From Siphlonurus alternatus (lineage: Eukaryota > Arthropoda > Insecta > Ephemeroptera > Siphlonuridae): a stretch of 64,000 nt of DNA. A program made the translations under genes and the position numbers. Below are positions 22,855-34,983 of the stretch, in pieces (position 1 is the stretch's first letter; every line of letters begins with the position of its first letter). Under the pieces are notes generated by a model that was given only the letters and a program-made list of their open reading frames with translations, was not told where the DNA came from and searched no databases. The stretch covers positions 54,748,364 through 54,812,363 of the forward strand of contig OX463778.1 of assembly GCA_949825025.1 (NCBI GenBank), read 5' to 3'.

Positions 22855-22960
22855 CATCATATGGTCAGCGCTGTCACTTTAACGAGGCAAGCCAGCAGCT
22901 GGTATGGAGCCTGCAGCCGCCGGCTTGCCTCGTCAAAGTGACAGCGCTGACCATATGATG
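22855..22960. repeat. Palindrome at the copy 2 boundary
   Basis: Two arms of about 39 bp (22855-22893 and 22922-22960) are inverted copies, with one or two mismatches, around a 28-bp GC-rich loop. The outer part (CATATGGTCAGCGCTGTCAC) matches the ends of the 5560-5826 element. The right arm is where copy 2 begins, and window base 1 starts inside the matching arm of copy 1. A hairpin here could have helped the duplication form. Confidence 0.85.
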
Positions 22961-23882
22961 ACAATATTACGTATTGTTAGTATTAGATTGGTACAAAGAA
23001 GCCCCCGAATACAAAGCAGAAGAAAGCAGAAATATGATATGGCTACAGTATGCATACTGTATACATATCATTATATTCATTGCATACAACTCCGCCCGGC
23101 CCAAGACGGTTATATATATGCATACAGTTTACAGCGTGATACAGTAATGCAGTAAGACCAATATAATAAATTAGACGAAATATCATAAAATCGGTTCAGC
23201 ATATAACAAAATGCATGTATTTACTTACAGTAGTAAGTAATCACCAAAAATAGTATAAAAAAAGATATTATTTCGGGAGAAAAGTTACCGGCTAATATTT
23301 AACATGGCGGAATGCGCAAGTTTATTTACGAAATGAAAGTACAGTCTCTGGCAAAATAAAATAAATATAAAATGTCACTATATTATCGACTAAAAATCAA
23401 AATTAATGCAAAATTATTAATATTCTTTTTATTAGAATATTTTTTTCACCTTTTAAAATGTGATTAACTAATGAATAATGAGTTTTTTCAAATGAATTGG
23501 AAACAGTAGTAACAAATTCATTGTGCGTAGTACTGTACAGGCTGCAGGGACGTGCGATTATTCGAGGGGAAGTAACTGTACTATATCGAACAATATCAAG
23601 GCGATTATCGATTTTAGAAAATTAAGGCACCTAAATAATTTTTCTTTTCTTTTTTATAATTTCCATTTTCTCATGTGACGCGATCAATTAATGTCTGCAA
23701 TTTTATTAGACAAAAGATGGGGTAATTTCTCATCTGTTTGCAAAAATTTTGATGGTGATTGGAAGGATGAATGTCGTCGGAACAACACCAACCGTTGAAA
23801 AATATTAAAAAGAAAATGAAAAAGAAAATATGCGCCTATATAATATAAACCTTTCTTAATTTTATTATAAATATTAATGCAG

Positions 23883-24153
23883 CAAAAAAAAAAAAAAAAA
23901 AAATGGAGCAAAAATTGATATAGTTTTTTAGATAAAACTATTATGGTGAGAATATCATTGGAAATACAGCGGCCATTAGTTAAATCAAATCAGCATGATT
24001 TTCAACTAAAAAAAAAAAATAAAATCAAAAAAATGGACCAAATAATAATATTTTTTTAATGAGAGAGTGAAGTCATTTTGTTATTTATGATTTCATCTAA
24101 ATTTTATATTTTTTGCCAACAAAAATAATTACAATAGTGACAATAATCCTTAA
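23883..24153. mobile_element. Family W MITE, partial (copy 2)
   Basis: Duplicate of 950-1249 with a shorter poly(A) run and the TTAA at 24150-24153 retained. Confidence 0.78.
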
Positions 24154-24335
24154 TGCTTGCTATCTATTATACAACACAATTATAATACAACTGAATACAA
24201 CACTATTACACTACCCCTGGTGGGTAGGCAGCCCAACGTACGCCACTAGCAGCAGCAATTGCAGCAATAATTCTTATTTTTTTAGAGGCAGATATAAGTG
24301 CACCTAAAAGCCATAGAAAAAAATTTCAAAACAAT

Positions 24336-24745
24336 TTAAGGTAGAGATAACGTTGAACAGCTGTTCGACGTAATCCCCTTTGATTAACATGTAAACCTTA
24401 GCAAATTGACAAAAATTCTGAAATTTTTTTGAGAGGCAGATATTAGTGCCTAATAAAAAAAGCCATGGCAAAAGTTTCAAAAACATTTAACGAGCCGATT
24501 TTTTTAAAATAATTTTTTAGTTTGGCTCTCCATGGGAAAGCCCTATGCTGAAAATTAAAAAAAAAAAATTAAAAAAATCGGCTCGTTAAATCGTTTTGAA
24601 TTTTTTTCTATGGCGTTTAAGCACTAATATCTGCCTCTCAAAAAAATTTCAGCATTTTTTTTTTTTTTTAATTTGCCAAGGTCTACATGTTAATCAAAGG
24701 GAATTACGTCGAACAGCTGTTCGGCGTTATCTCTATATACCTTAA
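24336..24745. mobile_element. Family A TTAA foldback MITE (copy 2, a)
   Basis: Duplicate of 1433-1838, with TTAA at both ends. The right end carries a small insertion (CTCTATATACC) within the terminal motif. Confidence 0.88.
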
Positions 24746-24990
24746 ATACTGTAGTATAAAAAATTATTAAGAAAATGACAAATAATAACCCAACGTCCTC
24801 TACTCAAATTTGTAATAATTTCATACAGATGAAATTACTTCAATTGAAAATAAAACACACATTAAATACATTGATTACATTATTAAACACTCATTATGCA
24901 ACTTATTTGTTGTTATATAGGTAAAATTCAATATTGTTTTATGGAGATCGCGGTCCCGACAAAAATAACAATGCGCATGGTACAGGTACA

Positions 24991-25036
24991 GTGATCTGAC
25001 GAGACCCGTTTAAGCGCACTGCGCCACACCTCCCAC
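24991..25036 (-). mobile_element. 5S-SINE head fragment (copy 2)
   Basis: Duplicate of 2087-2132, the same 46-bp inverse fragment of the 5S-like head. Confidence 0.8.
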
Positions 25037-25504
25037 AATGAGAATTAATAACATCACAAAACGAAAGACAAATCACAAACCTTACATTACGACTCTAATA
25101 ATATTAATATTTTAATAATCATATTTAGTCAAAACAGAGCTAGAATACACTACATGATAAAGGTTGCAATTGCAGAGCATACAATATTGGTTCAAAGAAT
25201 ACAATGGTTGAAACCAAATAAAAAAACAATTTAATTCTTGCATTAGCAATACACTACAGACTTAAAATAAATTTCGAACTGACAGTCTCATCACTTGCAA
25301 TTTAGTCAAGTGTGCAACTCGATAGTGCAGCTAGGCGAGTGTAATAACATATTACATTATATACTCACTTAAAGTGAGAACAGTGCATCCTGTATAGTTT
25401 AATGTATTAATTATATTTACTATGCCGCGTACTTCTTCATATTTTTTTTATGTATCACATTGCACCATGTAAAATTATACTGCAGTATGTATTGATCACT
25501 ATTA

Positions 25505-25816
25505 CAATATTCCAATTTTATAGCTGTCAGGAATCAAAAAGCTCAGGATATTAATCCTGAGTTTTACAGCACTGATGCTATGACATGTAAACATTGGTGT
25601 CTGCCCCAATTGGATAGATCCAATGTTAGAAGTGTCTTAACTCGCCAGGCTGTTCACGGCTTCCACCATCTAATTTGTAAATCTTCTGGTTATCATAAAG
25701 CTGAACAATCTTGTGTATGTAAATTATGTAATGAATATTGTAGCCAATATCATTTAAATATCTGTAAATCTAGAATTAAGCCTATTAGCGATTATGCCAG
25801 GGGAGATTTCATATAG
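25505..25816 (+). CDS. LINE ORF C-terminus, zinc-knuckle-like
   Basis: Open from the very first inserted base to a TAG at 25814-25816 (103 residues). Residues include DAMTCKHWCLPQLD, VLTRQAVHGFHHLICKS and a terminal CKLCNEYCSQYHLNIC, fitting C-x2-C-x7-H-x3-C, then a basic tail ending YARGDFI. The same C-terminus is encoded on the minus strand at 38978-39119. This is the extreme C-terminal part of a non-LTR retrotransposon protein. The reverse transcriptase domain is missing, so the clade cannot be assigned. Confidence 0.75.
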   Translation, partial: QYSNFIAVRNQKAQDINPEFYSTDAMTCKHWCLPQLDRSNVRSVLTRQAVHGFHHLICKSSGYHKAEQSCVCKLCNEYCSQYHLNICKSRIKPISDYARGDFI

Positions 25817-26124
25817 TCTATAGATTTTGAATAGCAATGAAGCAATAAGTTTTTTTTTATTCTATCTATTTTCTATGTCATATTTTGTTTTATATATGTG
25901 ATTATATATATGATATATTATTATTATGATGTAACAGGCTGTTAGTATCATCTGTTATTTTATTTTATATTGTTTTATTATCATTTTCTATTGTTCTATT
26001 ATTCTGTAACTATTATATATGTTTTGTATGTATGTTTTATGTGTTCTATTGTAATGTTTTTCTATAATGTATGTTTCTAGTGCTGTTAATATGTACACTT
26101 TCTGTGTTTAATAAAAGACTAATA
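25505..26124 (+). mobile_element. 5'-truncated LINE 3' end, present only in copy 2
   Basis: This 620-bp insertion is absent from the matching point of copy 1 (2597-2600). ATTA is duplicated on both sides (25501-25504, 26125-26128). It contains the last 103 codons of a LINE open frame, then a 3' UTR ending GTACACTTTCTGTGTTTAAT and AAAAGACTAATA. It arose after the segmental duplication or separates two alleles. Confidence 0.88.
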
Positions 26125-27231
26125 ATTATTATATAATCCCGATCTCCGCGCGATCTACCGCGCGATCTACTCCTACCCGCGCGGTGTGCGGCCGATGCGT
26201 TTTTGCGGCAGAGCGGCGGCGTCAGAACATCGGAGAAGACGCTTCGCTCTGCGCTGAGCCGGCTAACCGTGTCAAATCATTATGTATCTAACGTGATAAA
26301 AACAATACTGTGACAATTTCTATATGCAGTGTAGTCAACATTATTATTAAATTTTATAAGCTATTTAATTAATTGTAAGCTATATAATATATACAGTCTC
26401 GTAAAGTTGTGACTTTTTATGTCAGTTTGGCTTCGATCACAATCATCATAAAGCATTAATTATGGTATTAATGTTATGCAATTATATAACATTGCTGCAT
26501 GCAAAATAATTCGCAATAAACCATGCAAATATATAGCATTGCTGCATGCAAAATAATTCGTAATAATTTGTAATAAACCATGTGGAGAATTTATATTATA
26601 ATTATTAAAAAAAAAAAATAAAAAAAATATATATATTAATCAGCATCAGCCGCTATTATTAATAATATATTTATAAATTATGAATAAAAATATTCATAAA
26701 ATTAAAAATGTAGTAAAAAAAAATGTAAAAAAGTAACTGGTACTGCAAATTTACATTTATAATATTTTTTTATATCTTACATGCATGTTGCTAATTAAGA
26801 ATTCTATTTTAATTTAAAGTTTTTCTTTCCAAAGCTGCATGTAAATTAGGTAATTATAATCTGTCGCAATTAAATCAATGGCACAATAACTTTCACGTTT
26901 CAACCTGGTAAAATATAGAGATTATTTGTTATCAATTAACTTTTTTTTCTTGTTGCTTGCCATGCTTCTAAATTATCTAAATTTTAACAACTGAAACAAT
27001 ATAGTTGTAACACAATACACCGTAATACTCGTATTACAACAACATTTGTTTACATTATTGAAATATTCCCGTTTTATTATTAGACTTGTATTTGCGGTCA
27101 AAGCGGCCAGCTTACGTGACAACCGAGGTCACACAAAGATTGGTGAAGGATTTCCGGCGATCGTCTTATCGCCGTGACTCACCTTCTCCCGTCAAAACTT
27201 TTATACTTGAACTAAACGTCCAGCTATAGAT

Positions 27232-27565
27232 AAGCCAGTGTGGCCTAGTGCAAGTATGCCCGCCTCGCATGCAAGAGGCTCCAGGTTCAAAAACTACCTC
27301 CAGCACGACTTTTCCACCAACCGGGGGGCAGTGGAAGAGGAACACGAGACAGGGGGAATTTTTTAATTTTAAAATTGAAAACTACCCCGAACAAAAAATA
27401 CATGGCAAAAATTGCCATGTACTTTTCATTCGGGGGGCTCTCGCACTCGCTAACATGAGAGGCATGCAGGATTTTTCAATGAGCAAAACTCTACCTTCAA
27501 TACAGCGATACAGCCATTTGGAGCACAACTTTTTAATTTACTATTTATTATTATTATTATTATAA
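27232..27565 (+). mobile_element. tRNA-derived SINE with (ATT)n tail (copy 2)
   Basis: Duplicate of 3690-4041 with the A box at 27241-27254 and a much shorter (ATT)n tail. Confidence 0.8.
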
Positions 27566-28113
27566 ATTTATTTTTACAAAATAATTCAACGGGAAAAAAA
27601 TGTTTTTAATGACCGCGGGGTCAGTTGTTATTAATATTATTATTATTTTTTTTTTTTTTTTTACCAATTATGACACTACAAATTTATATTTTTTACTATT
27701 CCACATTTTATTTAATTATATTTTATTTTCATTTTACTTTTTTAATTATTATTTACTATAGTTTATGTATTAATTTTATTATTTATTATTAATTTTTCTT
27801 AAAAACAAAGTCTGGAAGAGACAACAAGAACTTTTTTTGTATACTTTAATTTAATTTCTTTAAAATTATGCAAGAATTGTGCTTCAAGTGGTGGCTCTAT
27901 CCTTGGAAGGAAGGGTCAAGCAAGTTTTCCTCGTTGAAAAATACAAACCACATGCCAATCAGCTAGACGAGTGCGAGACCCCAGTCAAGAAATTACCTGA
28001 AAGAAAAACATGCGAAAATGCGGCCTACTTACATGTCTATCGGTTAGGTGTAAGAATAGGCTCGCCTAAGCCTCACCACAATAAAGCAAAAATATATTCT
28101 ATCCTATTATAGC

Positions 28114-28491
28114 TTAAGGTAGAGATAACGTCGAACAGCTGTTCGACGTAATCCCCTTTGATTAACATGTAAACCTTAGCAAATTGACGAAAATTCTGAA
28201 ATTTTTTTACAGGCAGATATTAGTGCCTAAAAGCCATAGAAAAAGTTTCATAACATTTAACGAGCCGATTTTTTTTAATTTTCAGCATGGGGCTTTTCCA
28301 TGGAGAGCCAAACTAAAAAATTAATTTAAAAAAATTGGCTCGTTAAATTTTTTTGAAACTTTTTTTATGACTTTTAGGCACTAATATCTGCCTCTCAAAA
28401 AAATTTCAGAATTTGTGTCAATTTGCTAAGGTTTACATGTTAATCAAAGGGGATTACGTCAAACAGCTGTTTGGCGTTATCTCTACCTTAA
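28114..28491. mobile_element. Family A TTAA foldback MITE (copy 2, b)
   Basis: Duplicate of 4585-4962 with both subterminal CAGCTG motifs intact and TTAA at both ends. Confidence 0.9.
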
Positions 28492-29086
28492 ATAAAGGGG
28501 GGAAAAACTTGAAAACCATAATTACGTAATATAATGCATGTTGAAATAAAAATGATCGGAGCCAGCTAGTTGATTCCTCTTTAATCAATTTTAAAGCTTT
28601 AAAGAATATAATATTTATATTTCATTATAATTATATTTCCTGAATGAAATATTTAGAACAAAAAATATATTTTTCAAAGAAAATTCTCACTAACAATTAA
28701 TATATATACATATTATAGTTAATTCCTTAGCAAATATGATTAAAGAAGTTTAAGATTTATTTTAAGAGTGTTAACACAAATTTTATATTTATTTTTAAAG
28801 CTGAGTCAAAATAAGTATCCTAAAAATTGCAATTATTCGTGCTGTAACATGCAACCTGTTCCCAATAAGGCTCGACATTGAAATTAATTTATATTTTATG
28901 ATTAACCTCAGTTACTTCGGAAGCTCGGAGTCATGAGATTTCCTTTAGAAGAAATAAAATGAAATCTTAAAAATTGAAGTGTTCTAAATCTAACTCAATC
29001 AAGCAACTTCAAGATGTCGGTTTTCTCAGAACAGCTCAGTTTCTAATTTTCGGCCAGAAGGCTCCAGAAGACTAAGATTGAATATA

Positions 29087-29364
29087 GTAGAATAATCATA
29101 TGGTTAGCGCTGTCACTTTGACATAATAATAATAATATTTGTTTATTGGGATAAGTAATACAAAAGAATGGGGGGGGGGGGAAAGACATGAGAAAACAAA
29201 AACAAAAACAAACAAACAACAAAACAAGAGATGAAAGCTTAAGATAAAAAAAAAATAAAAAAATTAATACATAATAAGAAAAATATGAATACATAACCCA
29301 AACGGTGCATTGCTTTCTTACCTGCCATGTCAAAGTGAAAGCGCTGACCATATGATGGTTCTAC
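29087..29364. mobile_element. Family Z element (copy 2)
   Basis: Duplicate of 5560-5826, with a longer G run (29169-29180) and small indels in the A-rich interior. Confidence 0.8.
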
Positions 29365-29491
29365 CATGCTATATTATAATTTATAATATACATACTGTTG
29401 GCGAGTCCCCTACAAGTTTTGTTTGAATTCAAAGAGAATGATTTCCGACATCTCAAATTGACTACTGAAATTACTTTAAAGTTCTAATAAT

Positions 29492-29493
<2 letters not shown>

Positions 29494-29561
<68 letters not shown>
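29494..29561. repeat. (TA)n microsatellite (copy 2)
   Basis: Expanded relative to 5955-5993. Confidence 0.95.
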
Positions 29562-29566
<5 letters not shown>

Positions 29567-30173
29567 CCACAAACAAAAGCAACAAAACGCAACAGTGACA
29601 CACGCACATAATAAATTGGCCTACTTCTTATCGGCGGTGGTCTTTAAAACCATAATAGAAAAATAATAAATATTAATTTAAAGGCATAGACATGCACACA
29701 ATAATTATATTAGAAAACATTTCCCTAGCACGGTGTATTTAATTAGACAAAATTACCATCTTGCACCTTTAACATTTCTAACTTGCTGAACTTGAGGTTT
29801 GCAATCAATCAATCGAAGGTTCATACAGCATTGCCTAATTGACATTTAATAAATACACTGTTCGCAATTAACATTAAAGGCAGCAGCCGGATCTCATTCA
29901 AACCGTTCTTAATAAAAGGGGAATTATATTGATTCTAACTAAAATCATCATATCTTTTAATTATCTCACAATGAAAAAATTAAAAAAAATATTTACATTA
30001 ACGCAGCAATAACGCCAGTTCAACCATAGCACAAGAGGAGGGGAAGAAGTAGTGAAAATAGCAGCAGCTGATTGGTTGTGAGCCCTGTGACGTAGTAGTG
30101 AACATCCCCACCACTATACATTCGAACGGCTCAGCATGACCCTGTTAACTACTAGTACGTACAAGTTAACAAA

Positions 30174-30393
30174 TTTTTTTTTTTTTTTTTTTTTTACAAG
30201 GATACACCCCTAAGAGCTTACAGCTCGCGGCGGGGTACTGGGTAGGGATAAGGTAGGGAACGGACAGTGGCCACGGCCTGCATGCTTACGAGTCCCAGCA
30301 TTCGCTGAGGTGAGACTTAGGGAACCGTGGAAAACCTCAGTCAGGACGGACACCTCTACTTTTTCTCAATGGACCAAAGCAATGTCCAAAGCC
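30174..30393 (-). mobile_element. SINE with shared 3' domain (copy 2)
   Basis: Duplicate of 6606-6812. It is about a dozen bases longer near the 3' end (an extra ATAAGGTAGGG repeat and the ACAAGGATACACCC junction), and the tail is about 20 A. Confidence 0.82.
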
Positions 30394-32293
30394 TATTTTC
30401 TTTCTCGGTTGCGTAAAACGTGCGCACATGCAAATTTTTAATGTTTTTATTGCGTTTCCTGATTAGTGTAGATCAAAAATAGGTCACTGAAAGCCCGGAT
30501 GGGTCCTTTAAAACAAATTAAAACTGCCAAAAACTCGGTGAAAGCTGCAACTTGAATATTTTAAAGTTATTGGCGAGCGTTAGTTTTGCCTAGCAATAAA
30601 CAGTTGATTCAGTTTTGATAGTCTGATGTTGTTTTCAACGACTTTAGCTCATATACAATGGGGCATTCAGAAAGTATTATTTAGGACTTGATGATTAAAA
30701 GCTGGAAAATTGGATCTCGAAAACATGTAAATTTTTTTCTAAAAAATTTGGTCTTCAGTCAATAACGCTCGAAAAAAGGTACAATGGTATTTTTAAAGTG
30801 AAAGATTTTGGAATTTTCCAGACATGTTTTAGTTCCTACTACCCTGAAAGCATGATAATCCTTATCATGCTAAAAACATCTGAGGTAATGTAACTTGACC
30901 CGGGGAGTGCAAATATGAAGTAATTTTCAAGGTCACAACACAAACAAAAAACCCGGAATTTGCAGCTCTAAACTTCAAATGAGTAAAAACGATAAACTCG
31001 ATACAAAGACAAATCATTTAAACTCGATCACGCTGAAAACATGAGAGCATGTAATTGGATTCAGGGAGATTAAATATTAAAGAATTTCCAAAATTCACAT
31101 AAAAAACAAACAAACAGATTTTGAAGCATCACCGGTATACATCAAGATACCTAGCCAATCTCATGTTTTTGTAGTCATTTCAGATGACAATATGAAATGG
31201 AAAATTTCAAGTAGGGCGTGGTTTTGATTTTATCATTCAGTTGATCTAATTTTATTACTAGCTGTGAGCGACTGCCTAACAATGGTACTTTTTATTAATT
31301 GATGGCTTTTGTGAGGGGCACTGTCAAATCTTCCCCTTATTTTAAATCCGAGTTAGGATTCATTATCTGCTGACACTGGATTATTCAAGTTCGTAAGAGC
31401 TTAACCCTATAGCACAAGGCAATGCTACATTGGCATGGGGGTATAAGAAATGGGAGAAAAGTGAACCTTTGGCACATTCCAAGAAACATTATGGAAAAAT
31501 GGCAAATTTTGTAGCAGCTTCTGATGCTCCATATAATTATATACTGTATATATTTCATTAGAAGATACAACTCGCTAGAAGTTATTTATGCTGTAAACCA
31601 TGATAAAACTAAAATAGATAGGTCCATCAGCCCTACGAATTTGGACTGATCTGCGCATTTTGGCCAAAAGCAACCAAGGTGACGTCAGGTAGTGAACTCA
31701 AAACAGCTGGTCCGCTGCACGAGGGGCCCCTACCAAAGCAGAGTTTTTGTTCAACATTAGCGAGAACGTTGCTTTTTATTTTATCTCAAATTTGATATTT
31801 ATTTGCAATACTGCCCAGGTAGCACAAATTCATTGGCACAATATTGGCTGAACATTGTACCATTGGCAGAACATTGATCATATATTTCAATGTTCTATCT
31901 ATATTGGCTCTATATTGAAAATCAATGCTTATACAATGATTGATTATCAATAATGATACAATGTTGTATGTATATTGGTCATCTAATTATTGAAATTTTT
32001 ATATTGCACCAATGAAAAAAGTACAAACTTGTTTATATAACCCTAACTTTAGGTACTGCAAATTATATAACAGGGCTAAAAGTTTTTTTTTCTGTCCTCA
32101 ATTTTTTTTTTTTTGTGTGTGTGATACACTCTTGAAAATCTTTTTATAACATAGCATAGCCTTTTTAATAACATATTACCCATTTTTTTCCCTTCCAGTT
32201 GCTAGTTTTGTTGCCTAGGCTTTGATCATCATATTATTTTCAATGAAAATCTAAATTCCTCCTGCCTTGTAAAATGTAATTAAAATTTGAAAG

Positions 32294-32416
32294 TTACTCA
32301 CCATCTTCACCTGGTGGTGATCAAAGAATTTCCAGTTTGGAGCCGGCACGGCCAGCTCTGAGAAGACGTTTTGCAGCAGTCGAGCAATCAGCTCACGCAC
32401 TTGGAGTGGCCGATCT
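32294..32416 (-). CDS. Candidate exon J (copy 2), unrecognised
   Basis: A GC-richer block on the minus strand follows a tgttgacag acceptor and ends at either of two donors (CACCAG|gtgaag or AAGATG|gtgagt). One frame is fully open and continues upstream to a Met (32251-32529). It includes RELIARLLQNVFSELAVP and APNWKFFDHHQVKM. I do not recognise it as WD40. Joined in phase to exon I it gives a stop after eight residues (IGHSKCVS), so it either belongs to another transcript or is preceded by an exon not seen. The block is identical in copy 1. Boundaries are approximate. Confidence 0.4.
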
Positions 32417-32678
32417 GTCAACATCAAAAACTTTCTTTCAGCGCTTGAATACAATGAGGTGTTGCTAATAATAGCAGCACACAAATCTGTTTGAGAAAAA
32501 GACGCTACCTTCTTAACATAAAACAGCAAAAATTGAATTAAAATTGAACATTTCTGTAACTACAGTAAAAACTCATTATTACGTAACTTGTTGTTAGGTA
32601 AAACTTGTTATTGAATAAAGAATATTGTGGTCATAATTAGCATATTAGAAGGTCATATTACAACTACGTTGATAATAT

Positions 32679-33309
32679 CAAGTTTTTTATTGCAGAAATG
32701 AATAGAGGGCATCAAATTATGACACTCTAAATTATTCAGAGGTCAAAAAGCATTGCTAAAAAGTTTCTAGGTTGGGTTTACACCCACACCCCTTTTTCAA
32801 GTCCTATCATTTTATTAAGGGGAAAGTAAAACAAGAAAAGAAAAATCCCACCCATGAAAATTATGAAAAAAAATTAAAATGTTCTCCTTTACATCCCCTA
32901 TCAGTAGCTATAAAAATATCAGGTATACAAATTCGAGCTGGTTTTTGAGTTATGAATTTTTAAAGTTGATTATTTTAACATGCTGTATATAGAGAAATCG
33001 AACTTCCATGTTAAAGAAGTCAACTTTAAAAATTAATAAATTGAAAACTAGCTCAAATTTGTATACCTGATATTTTAGCTACTGATAAGAGATGTAGAGG
33101 AGAACTTTTTAAATTTTTTTCATAATTTTCATGTGAGGGATTTTTTTTAACATTGGGCGTGTTACCTGACCCTTAAAGAAGTGATTTACTGTACTTTCAA
33201 TATGTTAATTATATAAAAAATAGTTCCTGGGCTCTAAACAATTAGGAAAAAATCAAAGTAGCATAAACTCATCATTTCTGCAATAAAAATTTCCATGCAA
33301 GTTGTTCAT
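32679..33309. mobile_element. Family Y foldback, split by a TTAA MITE (copy 2)
   Basis: Duplicate of 9116-9746 in intron I-J. Confidence 0.8.
32815..33176. mobile_element. Family B2 MITE nested in a family Y element (copy 2)
   Basis: Duplicate of 9252-9613 with the same TTAA flanks and the same nesting. The insertion therefore predates the segmental duplication. Confidence 0.85.
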
Positions 33310-33413
33310 TGTTTACTGAGCAAATTTGGGCAAGGAACATAAAATTTTAACTTTTCTTAAGTACAGTATTGTAGTTATTCAAAAATAAAAATCAACATTT
33401 ACAAAGAAATATT

Positions 33414-33579
33414 GGGGGGCATTCACAAAGCACTTTAACCCCCACTTCAGCCTTAATTTTTATCCCTGGTGCTAAACCAGTTGCTTAACTTGTTTAGCCT
33501 ATGGATTAACACCATTTTCAGCACCAGGGATAAAAATCGAGGCTAAAGTGGGGGTTAAAGTGTTTTATGAATATCCCCC
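33414..33579. mobile_element. Small palindromic MITE (copy 2)
   Basis: Duplicate of 9851-10016 in intron I-J. Confidence 0.85.
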
Positions 33580-33678
33580 ATTGAAACTAACTACCGGTAT
33601 TTAGTGGAGACTTGATAGAGGAATTAATTCTCAATCATCAGAGATTTTGTCAGTAAAACCATGGCAAGTTCTGCTCAC

Positions 33679-33822
33679 CTGAGCTCCGGGCTGCAGTTGT
33701 CTGAAGATGATTGACTTGTCGGCTCCACAGGACGCCATGCCGAGCTGGTTGTGTTGGGTGAGGAATTTCACCGCCGTGATCGAAGAGCTGTGATCATCGA
33801 GCGTCTGCAGGAAATTGTAGTC
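33679..33822 (-). CDS. WDR62/MAPKBP1-like: WD40 exon I (copy 2)
   Basis: The 144 bases encode 48 residues, phase 0 at both ends, bounded by tctcgcag and gtgagc. Peptides include [17 protein letters not shown] and [18 protein letters not shown], matching family [17 protein letters not shown] and [12 protein letters not shown]. After this exon the family continues with a segment (HHVVRKTTLYDM type) that I cannot find in either copy, so the propeller is cut short here. Confidence 0.95.
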
Positions 33823-34078
33823 CTGCGAGAAAAACGGGGGGTCAGATTGTTGTCAATGTACCTCAGTAGCCAGTCCAATGGAACCAGCTCGTTGTCAGGA
33901 GTCTATATTGAACTGGCTACTGAACCTTCTATGATGACTCTTTCTTTGTTATTTATGTTAACAATTGACATAGAAGATTCAGCAGCCAGTCCAATATGGA
34001 ACCAGCTCGTCTTCAGGAGTCCATAGAATTGGCTACTGAACATCCTACTACGACTCCTTCCTTGTAAAATGGACTCAC

Positions 34079-34204
34079 CTGGTCTACATTGAAGACATGG
34101 ATAAGCCTGTCCCTGGAGGCGGATGCCAGCAGTCGCTGACCGGACTCTGGTAGTGAGTACTCCAGACAAAGCACCTCTGCGTCGTGGGCCTCTATCCGAC
34201 ACAC
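34079..34204 (-). CDS. WDR62/MAPKBP1-like: WD40 exon H (copy 2)
   Basis: The 126 bases encode 42 residues, phase 0 at both ends, bounded by cacacag and gtgagt. Peptides are [19 protein letters not shown] and [18 protein letters not shown]. The EAHDxExLCLEYS and [13 protein letters not shown] blocks are the most diagnostic part of the MAPKBP1/WDR62 family. The peptide is identical in copy 1. Confidence 0.96.
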
Positions 34205-34552
34205 CTGTGTGAGAAATGAGAATTAGACTTCAAACCTTAGTTTTAAAGATAGTTCAGATAGTACATCAGCTGATTCGAACTTCAGAAGATGTCAATAAAA
34301 AACAGCTGATAGAATGGTAGCCAATACGAAAAATAAATCATAGAATTGTAACATTTTCTAATATTTTTTAATCATTTTTTGTAAAAATTGAAGTTGTTTT
34401 ATCACAATGTTCTTTTTCTGCAGCTATATTTAATAACATGAGACTGTCTGCTTCAAAAAGTCTCTTTGACTTTCTGATAAAGTCTACCGATACCTTTCAG
34501 GTATTGTTTTATCAAACAGTCACAATGTAAGTTATGGAAAAATGTTGTTCTG

Positions 34553-34845
34553 TCTACTAGCGCCAACAATGTCATTACATTCTCTGCTCTGGTTCTTTAA
34601 CTGGAATGATTTTTTCTAAAAAAAAAAATAACAAATGCGATGCTTGTTGGATAATTATTGATTTTTTTTAGACATTTTATTTGTCTAAAAATTAATTTTA
34701 TCTACATTAATATACCACTTGGTACATTGTGACCATAAGTTAACATGTAAATCAACAACTGTCCCATGTTTTTTCACTCATAGGACAGACATTACCAACA
34801 CTACTTTGTTTACAAACAACGAGCAGAAGACTTTGGCTTTGTGTC
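34553..34845. repeat. Intronic repeat R (copy 2)
   Basis: Duplicate of 10990-11285 in intron G-H. Confidence 0.75.
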
Positions 34846-34983
34846 AGTAGTAAATAAAATATTCTAGGCATTTTGACTTTTTTTGTGTATCATGCCATGG
34901 AGTCAATTTTTTTTATCATTTAGGTCTTAAGTTTTCAATGATTTTATAAGCCTATAAAAATGTCTTTTTAGTTTTGGGGGTCT

